Part shown: piece by piece, positions 55,559 to 64,000 of the stretch
Layout: each line of letters starts with the position of its first letter
How positions within the stretch are numbered: the first letter of the stretch is position 1
From: Coix lacryma-jobi var. lacryma-jobi
Lineage: Eukaryota; Streptophyta; Magnoliopsida; Poales; Poaceae
Reading direction: 5' to 3'
Assembly (NCBI GenBank): GCA_009763385.1
Contig: CM019823.1
Location: 173,919,591 to 173,983,590 of the forward strand
Length of the DNA: 64,000 nucleotides
Position numbers and translations under genes: made by a program
Notes under the pieces: model-generated
The model's input: only the letters and a program-made list of their open reading frames with translations
The model's database searches: none
What the model was told of the DNA's origin: nothing

Positions 55559-58500
55559 GTGGGGACGCGGACGGCGACTTCCCCCGGTGCGCGACTGCTA
55601 CATGATCTACGGGGGGCCGACCGTCGGGCTCTCGGCTCGAGAAAGAAAAAGAAGGAGCGCGGGGGTCTTTGCACTCTGCCACGACGCCCCCGGTATCTTG
55701 ACTGGTCTGATGCGCCGATCACGTTCGACCGTGACGACCACCCGGACCGTGTCATAAACCCGGGGGCGTACCCCCTCGTCGTCGACCCCGTCATCGTCGA
55801 CGTACGGTTCTCCAAGGTGTTGATGGATGGGGGCTCGAGCCTCAACATCATATACCTCGAGACACTCGACCTCCTGGGATTTCAGAGGGTCAGCTCCGGC
55901 CCAGCGTCGGGGGGTTCCACGGAGTCGTACCGGGGAAGAAGGCCCCCCCTCGGGCGCATCGACCTGCCGGTTTGCTTTGGCACGCCGGCTAACTTCCGCC
56001 GAGAGACGCTCACCTTCGAGGTGGTTGGGTTCCAAGGGGCCTACCATGCCATCATCGGCCGGCCAGGCTACGCCAAGTTCATGGCGGTTCCCAACTACAC
56101 GTACTTAAAGCTCAAGATGCCGGGGCCAAAAGGGGTCATCACCATCGACACCTCCTACGAGCACGCATACCACTGCGACGTGGAGTGCGTCGAGCGTGGG
56201 GAGGCCAACGTCCACCTCGACTCGCTCGAGGCCCTAGCCGCCCTGGCCACCGAGGAGGCTCCTGAAGCGAAGCGTCACGCTGGCAACTTCGAGCCGGCGG
56301 AGCACACAAAGCGGATACCCGTCGACCCGACCTCGACCGATGGCAAGACGCTGGCCGTCAGTGCCAGCCTCGAGCCTAAATAGGAAGCAGTGCTCGTCGA
56401 CTTTCTCCGCGCGAACATCGACATGTTTGCGTGGGGTCCCTCGGACATGCCGGGCATACCAAGGGAAGTCGCCGAGCACGCCTTGGAAATCCGGGCCGGT
56501 TCCAGACCGGTGAAGCAACGCCTGCGCCGCTTCGACGAGGAGAAGCGCAGGATCATCGGCGAGGAGGTGCACAAGCTTTTGGCGGCCGGGTTCATCAAGG
56601 AGGTATTTTCCCAGAGTGGCTAGCTAACCCTGTATTAGTTAGGAAAAAGAATGGAAAAATGCGGATGTGTGTAGACTACACTGGTCTGAATAAAGCATGT
56701 CCAAAAGTTCCATTTCCTTTACCTAGAATTGATCAGATTGTCGATTCCACTGCTGGGTGCGAAGTGCTTTCGTTCCTTGATGCGTATTCCGGCTACCACC
56801 AAATTAAGATGAAAAAATCCGACGAACTCGCAACCTCTTTTATCACGCCATTTGGTATGTATTGCTACGTTACGATGCCCTTCGGCCTACGAAACGCCGG
56901 GGCAACGTATCAACGATGTATGCAGCACATCTTTGGCAAGCACATAGGCAGGACCGTCGAGGCCTACGTCGATGACATCGTGGTTAAAACCAAGAAAGTC
57001 GGGAACCTCATCAGCGACCTCGAGACCACATTCGAGTGCCTCCGGGCCAAGAATGTGAAGCTCAACCCCGAGAAGTGTGTCTTTGGTGTGCCTCGAGGCA
57101 TGCTACTTGGCTACGTTGTCTCACAACGGGGGATCGAGGCAAACCCTGAAAAATCTCAGCAGTCACGAGGATGGGCCCGATTCGAGACCTCAAGGGTGTG
57201 CAGAAAGTGACTGGCTGCCTAGCCGCTCTCAGCAGATTCATCTCGAGGCTAGGGGAAAAAGCGCTACCCCTCTACCGCCTGCTGAAGAAGACGGAACACT
57301 TTGCGTGGACTGTCGAAGCCGAGGAGGCCTTAACCAAGTTGAAGGGGTTGCTGACTTCCGCACCAATCCTCGTGCCACCGCGACCAGCCCAGGTTGGCGA
57401 TTCCCCCGAGCCTCTCCTCCTCTATGTGGCCGCAACCACTCAGGTGGTCAGCGCGGTCGTAGCCGTCGAGAGGCACGAGGAGGGTCATGCATTGCCGGTC
57501 CAACGACCGGTGTACTTCACCAGTGAGGTACTCTCCGAGGCCAAGGTCCGGTATCCGCACATCCAGAAGCTGCTCTACGGCATCATCGTCACAAGGCGCA
57601 AGCTCCAGCACTACTTCCTCGCTCATCCCGTAACGGTGGTGTCGTCCTTCCCCCTCGGTGAGATCATCAACAATCGGGAGGCCACGGGGCGCATCGCCAA
57701 GTGGTCCGCCGAACTAATGGGGGAGACCATCACCTACGCCCCGCGAAAAGCCATCAAGTCGCAAGCGTTGGCGGACTTCGTTGCTGAATGGACCGACACT
57801 CAGCTCCCGTCGGTGCAGATTCAAGCCGAGCTCTGGACCATGTACTTCGACGGATCCCTCATGAAGACGGGGGCAGGCGCAGGCCTGCTCTTCATCTCAC
57901 CCCTCGGGGTCCACATGCGCTACCTGCTGCGCTTGCACTTCCCCGCCTCCAACAACGTCGCCGAGTACGAGGCCCTCGTCAATGGACTGCGCATCGCCCT
58001 CGAGCTCGGGGTCCGACGCCTCGATGCCCGAGGAGACTCGCAGCTCGTCATCAACCAGGTTATGAAGGCTTCAAGCTGCATCGATCCCAAGATGGAGGCG
58101 TACTGCGGGGAGGTGCGCAAGCTAGAAGACAAGTTCTACGGCCTCGAGCTCAACCACATAGCTCGAAAGCACAACGAGGCCGCAGACGAGCTGGCAAAAT
58201 TGGCGTCCACGCGCGGCACGGTTCCACCCGACGTCTTCTCGAGGGACGTTTTCGAGCCATCAGTCAAAATCGGTCCGGGGGCTGGCCCTTCGACGCCACC
58301 CTTCGAGCCAGACACGGGGGCTCGACCTTCGACAACCCCCCCGAGGGCGATGCCTCGACACCCGATGAGGCAATGCAGATCGACGCACCCGCCTCTTCTT
58401 CACCACGACCCCTCGACTGGCGCACGGCCTACCTCGACTACTGACGCAAGGCGTGCTACCGGAAGACAAGACGGAGGCCCGACGCGTTGCTCGAAGGGCC

Positions 58501-59655
58501 AAGACCTACGTCATCTACGGCGACGAGCGGGAACTGTACCGACGAAGTCCGACCGGGATCCTTCAGCGCTGCATCCCACTCGAAGAAGGGCGCAAGCTCC
58601 TCGACGACATGCACTCGGGGGCTTGCGGCCACCACGCAGCGCCAAGGACCCTGGTTGGGAATGCCTTCCGTCAAGGCTTCTATTGGCCGACCGCCATTGG
58701 AGACGCCAAGCGCTTGGTACGGGCATGCCATGGGTGTCAATTCTACGCCAAGCAGACGCACCAACCGCACATGCCCTGCAGATGATCCCAATTACTTGGC
58801 CATTTGCCGTTTGGGGGCTCGACCTGTAGGTCCCCTCAAAAAGACAAGTGGAGGGCACTCACACGTGCTTGTGGCCATCGACAAGTTCACCAAGTGGATC
58901 GAGGCTAAGCCGATAGGCGACCCCACCTCCGAGAAGGCTGTCGAGTTCATCGCCAACATCATGTACCGGTTTGGGGTGCCTAACGTCATCATCACCGACA
59001 ATGGCACCCAATTCACGGGCAAAAAGTTCACCAACTTCTGCGATGACAACAACATTCGCGTAACCTGGGCCTCGGTCGCATACCCTCAATGCAACGGGCA
59101 GGTCGAGCGCGCCAACGGCATGATACTCCATGGGCTGAAGCCGAGGCTGTTCAAGACTCTCAAAAATTTCGGAAAGGGATGGGCCGCAGAGCTCCCCTCG
59201 GTGCTGTGGGGCCTCAGGACTACGCCGAGTCGAGCCACCGGGTTCACTCCGTTTTTCCTAACCTACGGCGCCGAGGCAGTCTTGCCTACGGACCTCGAGT
59301 ACGGCTCCCCTCGACTTCGAGCCTACAACGAGCAAAACAACGACGAGAGGCTTGCCAACGCCAAGGACCAGCTCGAGGAGGCCGAGATGTGGCGCTCATC
59401 AACTCCGCACGCTACCAGCAATCACTTCGACGCTACCACGACAAGTATGTGCGCAAAAGAGACCTAGCAGTGGGGGACCTCGTGCTTCGACGGCTTCAAG
59501 ACAACCGAGGGCGCCACAAGCTCACCCCTCCATGGGAAGGCCCATACACCGTGGCTAAGGTGCTCAAGCCAGGAACATACAAGCTCTACGACGATCAAGG
59601 CAGAATCCTGGCGAACGCGTGGAACATATCTCAGCTACGTCGCTTCTATCCTTAA
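55559..59655 (+). pseudogene. Gypsy pol: protease, RT, RNase H, integrase, with several breaks
   Basis: The protease has a VLMDGGSSLNIIYLETL active site (about 55815). RT shows KMRMCVDYTGLNKACP, FLDAYSGYHQI, PFGLRNAGATYQR and the intact catalytic YVDD (about 56968). RNase H of the plant type shows MYFDGSLMKTGAGAG, NNVAEYEALVNGLRIALE and RKHNEAADELAKLA. The integrase has the zinc-binding HHCC segment (MHSGACGHH...CHGCQ, about 58610-58745), then D-D-E within VAIDKFTKWIEA, ITDNGTQF and NGQVERANG, and ends ANAWNISQLRRFYP at 59655. In-frame stops occur at 56381-56383 and near 58826, and frame changes near 56605, 57155, 58270 and 59390. Confidence 0.9.
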
Positions 59656-60203
59656 GGGCCTCAAGGCCTTGTTCATTTTGTTGCTTTGTACAAACATGTC
59701 AAATGAATGAACAATCTCGTGCGTTGTCTTTCATTTTGCTTAGCAGCATAAGGTAGCCTCGACCCTGCCTTGCTCAGGGTCGAGCCTCCCTCGGGGGCTG
59801 ACAGGGGGGTAACCCCCCCCAGACTCCGGAAAAAATGTGGTTTTCTTTTCAAAAAATTCGACCCTCGTCTCGACTCGTGCCTCGAGTGAACTAGCGACGT
59901 CTAAATCCCAAAATACCTCGAGCCTCCAAAGGTCGGGAGGCGTCGACGTAGACGGCCACCTACGCCCCGGGCTACGGTACCCTACCTACGCCTCCCCTCG
60001 AGGGGCTCGCGACGTATCGAAGGAGTACAGACTAAGTTAGCAGAAACTCGAGCTTGCAACAAAGAGAAGTGGTCAAACGCATTTGAAAAGAAAACAACAC
60101 CTTTAAACAAACAAGTCATATATACAAATGGGTCTCGACGGACCCTCATCCATGCCATAAAATTCTTACAAGGGCCTCGACGCCCAAATTTGGCACGCAG
60201 GCC
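59656..60203. other. Retroelement spacer between pol and the antisense gene
   Basis: Non-coding, with GGGGGGTAACCCCCCC near 59803-59818 and several CTCGAG/CCTCGA motifs typical of the element. It includes the presumed 3' end of the antisense transcript. Confidence 0.5.
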
Positions 60204-63200
60204 CTAATCTTCGTCGGTGTGGTACTCCTCCCCGAGGTCTTCCACGGCGGGCTCAGCCTCGACACCCGAGCTAGAAGGAGGAGGGCCCTCGACACCGCTG
60301 CTGGCGTCAGGAGGCAGCACGTCCTCCTCGAAAATCTTGGCGAGCGATGTCCCCGGCCTCTCCATCTTCTCCAAAATTTTGTCGACACGGCGGTTGTTCC
60401 ACTCCTCGTCCTTCCCCTCGATCTCGATGAAGCCGTTGGCGACAACGTGGACCGGGAAGCGGCGGAAACCGGCGCGAACGACCGCGAGCGTCTGCTTGAC
60501 GCCATGATGGAGAGCTTGCCGGACACGGTCCCGCGCCGCTGCGTCAAAGAAGCACAAGGCGTCGACCAAGGCATCGCCTCGGGCCACTGCACCTTCTGCC
60601 GCAGCCACTGGAGGAGCACCCCACATGGGGCCAAGCCGGTCGAGGGAGGTGCGAGCCCGCTCCGCCACCATCGTCTCGTCTTGGAGTTGGTCCAAGAGAG
60701 CCTGGTTCGTCCCGCGGAGCTCCTCGACCGTCCTCTCGACCCCTGCGCGACGAACAAGGAAGAGTGAGACTGCGGCGTAACAAAAAACTTCGAGACCCAA
60801 ACAAGAACAAGGTGTAAGCCTCACCGTCGCAATGTTGCCCCAATGCGGCGAGATCGCTGGTCAGGCCCTCAGCACGCTGCTCAAGCCTGCGCTTCTCGGC
60901 CAACATGAGGAGCCTCTCGGACCTAAGGTCCTCGATCTGCCGGCCCGCCTCCACAAGGGCCAGATCCTTGCGGATCACCTCCTGCCGCGCCGCCCCCTCG
61001 GCAGCTCGGGCGGTGGCGACACCAATCTCGGCGTCTTCGGCCTCTTTTCTCGCCGCCTCCGCTGCGGTTCGGGCGGCGGCGGCCTCGCCACGGGCGTCAG
61101 CGGCCTCCTGCTTCGCCGCCTCGGCTTCAGCCGGGCGGAGGTGGCCTCGCTTCGGGCGTCCGCGGCCTCCCTCGACGCTTCGAGAGCAGCGGCGGCCTCC
61201 TCCTTGGATCGAGCGACCTCACCTCGAGCCGCCCGGACCTCCGCCTCCGCCTCGTTGAGCCGGCTCGCCATTTGGCGTTCCGGCTCAGCTCAGCGCGGAG
61301 ATCTTGAAGCTCCGCCTCAGCCCTCGCGAGGGCGACCGACACCTGTGCGGACCGGCCCCCTCCTCGGAGCAGGACCGCTCCGCCTCCGCCATGAGCTCGG
61401 CCACCTCCCGAAAGATGGCCCGCACCTCGCGCGGAGCCCCCCGCTGGACCGGTCGCTCGACGTGGACCATGGCAAGGGGCGGGCTTGGCGCGTCAGGAAA
61501 CGGCCATACTGGTCGGTCGAGCTCGATGTCGGGCTGATCCTCCTCCGTCCCGAGCTGCCCCAGCTGCGGCCCGCCGCCCGACGGCACGGGCCCCGGCTCT
61601 TCCCTGGCCAGGCCCTCCTGCGTCTCGTCAGCACTGGTCGGCGCCTCGGGCGCCTCCACCATCGGCAAGCCCGCGGCGAGGGGCGGCCCTTGCTCCAGCT
61701 CGTTCAGGAGGTCCTCCACCGTCGGGGCCTCGAGGGGCGCGGTCTCTCGGCCCCAGACACCGGCGGGGCCGTGCTCGCCCCAGGCGCTTCCCCCGGAACG
61801 GCCGTTGTAGCGGGGGGAGGGGGTGGCGCTCCCGACAGACGCCATCGAGGAGGAGAAGGGGGAGACGGCAGCGCCTCAGTAAGCATGGTAGCGGCGGGCT
61901 CGATGCCGTGAGCTGAGGCCCCTGCAGATGACGATGAGATTGAATAGAAAGAGGACCATGAAGCCCCTGCGGTCGACGGCGACGGCCTCACCAAAATTCG
62001 CGACGATCATCTGACCACCTCGAGCCATGGCAGCTCGAGCCTTCTCCAGCCAAGCGGCTTCTCTAGCGGAGGAGGGTGCCATACCTCGAGGTGCTTGTGC
62101 CTCGACGGGGCTCGAGGCCTTCGCCCGCTTGGACGCAGCAAGGTCCACCTCCGGGTAGGAGCGCTTCCCCCTGAGAGACCAGAGATGGCATGCATCATCA
62201 AAAGTAAAGAGGTCAAGCCTCGCTGCGACGAGGAGGTCCAAGAAAATTACTCACCCAAAGCGGCGGCTGGGCTTCTTCCCGGAATCGCCGGACCCACTCG
62301 GGGGCTTCGAGCCCACCCCACGGCTCGAGCCCTGCGCCTGGGCCATCTCCGCAGGGCTGGGGATGGGGGGAGGGCTCCCGACGCCTCCCGTGGCTTGACC
62401 TCGAGGGGAGAGCCCTCCTTCCGCCCCACGTCGCGGGAGGGCGACCGTACCTCCTCGTGCTGTGTAGTGGCGCCCGCCCCGGCGCGGGCTCCGGGACCCG
62501 CTCCGGCGCTCGCGCTGGCGGTCGCGCCCTCCCGCGTCCGGTCGGTGGTCCCGGCGGCGGTGCGGGACGGACTCCGGGGACGCTCACGCCCCTGGTCACG
62601 AGACGCCGGGGGCTCCCCCTAAGACTCGCTCGTGGATGGCGCGGGCTCGACGCCTCCTCCTGACGCCCGCTCCTCCGCGGGCTCGACGGCGCCCTTGACG
62701 GCTCGCGGCGGTCGGGCCCGAAATCCTTCTCGACCTGTCGGCCGCTTCTCGAGGCCCGGCCCTCTCCAGACCTCCCGCCTGGGCTGGCGCGGGGGGGGGG
62801 GGGGTTGGTGTGTGGCGGCGGGAGGCGCTCCGGGTCGGGGCTTCCTCAGACCGGGGGCAGGTCCGCCGCCGGAGACTCGACGGACCTCGGGCCCCCGACG
62901 AGGCAGGGGTCGGCGCCGCCTTCCGCGGCTGCGTCCCGCGGGTCCCTTCGCCGGGGGGACCTCCAGCATACCCTCCTGCACAGAGGAGCGGTCAGCCCTG
63001 TCATCGACGACCCCGCGCGCCTCAGGCGCGCATCCATCCCCTCGTCGTCGCTCTCCTCCTCATCACCGCTCTCCTCCTCCGAGCTCGAGGAGCTCAGCTC
63101 GGGGGACCCGTCTCCAGGCTGACGGTTGCGACGAGCCTTCGCCAGTCTCTGCTCCCGAGCCAAGCGACGCAGGTTTTTGTTTTCTCTTTCCTCTTCCTGG

Positions 63201-64000
63201 CATCCTTGCTCTCCTTGTCTTTCTGAGCAGAGAGCGCCTCACCTGAGTATCCGCGGCGTCCTCCCTCACCGGGGGCCTCGACGCGCGACAAGTAAACGCC
63301 CCCTGAAAAAAGAAGAAGCGTGACGAGACAAACCACAAGAAGAATGCAAAAGGTTCGAAGGAGGAGAAAGGGGGAGGGGGCTCGGAACAGCTCAGCTCGA
63401 GGGAGGCTCACCAGGTCGAGACACCCCTCGTCGGGTGCCATGGCGACCAGGTGGGTGTGTACAGGGATGAACGGCCCCTGGATCGTGATTGACACCCGGG
63501 AGACGCCCTCGTTCCGGGACAGCCTCTCCTCGGCCATCCTCGATCGATTAAGCGCCTCGAGCTTGGCTCCGGCCCCATCTCGTGCATAAGAAGGGGGCGG
63601 TCCGCCAGCGGGAGAACTCTTCGCTGGTGGAACGCCCAAATGACCGCTTGCACGGTCAACTTCTTCTCATCCACCAGCGTCTTCATCATCTTCATCAGCG
63701 GGGCCAGGTGGCGTTGCCTGTCCGCCGCGACGCCCCAGGTCCACTTCTCCGGGCGTTGAGCGAGGACCCTGCCGGTGTACTGCGGAAAGAGACCATCTTC
63801 ATTCCGCAGATAGAACCAATGGTCGTCCCACCCGGCCTGGTTGGTGAAAGCTTGTAAGCAGGTATTCGGGGCACGTGGGGACGGCGGCGAGGTCCCAGCC
63901 CTCGCAGTGATGGCAAGGGAGCCCATGCGCACGAGCCGCCTCCCGCTGGGCTTTAGGGCCTTGATGAAGAGCTCGCCCCGGAAGAGATGGACGAACATCT
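60204..64000 (-). pseudogene. Antisense multi-exon accessory gene of the Tat element, 5' end outside
   Basis: The minus-strand frames form one gene interrupted by introns. The upstream part (about 63412-63998) resembles the putative gypsy-type transposon domain of plant databases (VHLFRGELFIKALKPSG, GWDDHWFYLRNEDGL). Later come an acidic/Ser-rich exon (SSSSSEEESGDEEES, about 63045-63090), a segment KRSYPEVDLAASKRAKA, and long Ala/Glu/Arg coiled coils (NEAEAEVRAARGEVARSKEE, AEKRRLEQRAEGLTSDLAAL). The end is FIEIEGKDEEWNNRRVDKI and an acidic tail to the stop at 60204-60206. Introns at 60743-60824 and 63303-63411 have GT-AG borders, and the exon between 63302 and 63243 is 60 nt. At least one frameshift near 63580 breaks it. 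Function unknown; related Tat elements are known to carry such antisense ORFs. Confidence 0.7.
62791..62804. repeat. Short G run in the gypsy element
   Basis: A run of about 14 G within the antisense gene. It is probably polymorphic and prone to sequence error, and contributes to frame uncertainty. Confidence 0.7.

Larger units (their letters stand above)
51598..64000 (+). mobile_element. Tat-type Ty3/gypsy retrotransposon, 3' part beyond the window
   Basis: 5' LTR 51598-53041, then gag, protease, RT, RNase H and integrase in the gypsy order on the plus strand, then a long 3' region carrying a minus-strand gene. The position of RNase H before integrase and the antisense gene after pol fit the Tat lineage (Cinful/Grande/RIRE2-like). 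It inserted into the Helitron ORF; the flanking bases CATTC (51593-51597) are the expected left duplication. Several stops and frame changes make it inactive. Confidence 0.9.

Overview
The window is nuclear DNA of a grass, most likely of the maize/sorghum/sugarcane tribe. The grounds are GC-rich intron-poor monocot genes, an allene oxide synthase nearly identical in layout to the rice CYP74A protein, abundant Stowaway, Tourist and GGCC-type MITEs, and Copia and Tat-type Ty3/gypsy retrotransposons with grass-like LTRs. The exact species cannot be read from the sequence alone.

Layout. 1-3.4 kb: MITE fragment, mostly unassignable DNA, and one orphan exon-like ORF. 4.5-6.6 kb: two small intronless genes in tandem (104 and 78 aa), each with a TATA box, that appear to belong to one unnamed small-protein family. 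8.2-12.1 kb: a seven-exon proteasome assembly chaperone 2 gene, with an antisense LINE (16-bp target duplication) and a Tourist MITE in its third intron, and probably a 3'UTR intron. 14.9-16.4 kb: an intronless plastid allene oxide synthase on the minus strand, convergent with the chaperone gene. 17.2-30.7 kb: a minus-strand Copia element with matched LTRs and a 5-bp target duplication. Two solo LTRs (3.8 and 2.3 kb) and one 0.7-kb DNA element have inserted into it, each with its own target duplication. 31-35 kb: MITEs and a MULE/Pack-MULE-like element with a perfect 9-bp duplication inside an old Stowaway. 36.4-38.9 kb: an HCF164-type thylakoid thioredoxin-like gene (minus, four exons). 39-44.6 kb: intergenic, with MITEs. 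44.7-47.2 kb: a BTB/NPH3 gene (plus, four exons, one GC-AG intron). 47.5-48.4 kb: an intronless DYW-domain protein on the opposite strand. 48.4-51.6 kb: AT-rich DNA and a Helitron helicase remnant. 51.6 kb to the end: a Tat-type Ty3/gypsy element (LTR, gag, protease-RT-RNase H-integrase), followed by a long spliced minus-strand accessory gene. Its 3' LTR lies outside the window.

Functional threads: the cellular genes are unrelated housekeeping, plastid and signalling functions (proteasome assembly, jasmonate synthesis, thylakoid thiol transfer, phototropism-type adaptor, organelle RNA editing). They do not form a cluster acting together. Two of them (HCF164 and NPH3) each carry an apparent extra base that breaks the conserved reading frame. 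These could be real lesions or sequence errors, and I flag both. I found no convincing undescribed cellular system. The most unusual architecture is in the transposons: a multi-layer nest dated by target duplications, an antisense spliced gene in the Tat element, and an AT-rich patch in an otherwise GC-rich RT gene.
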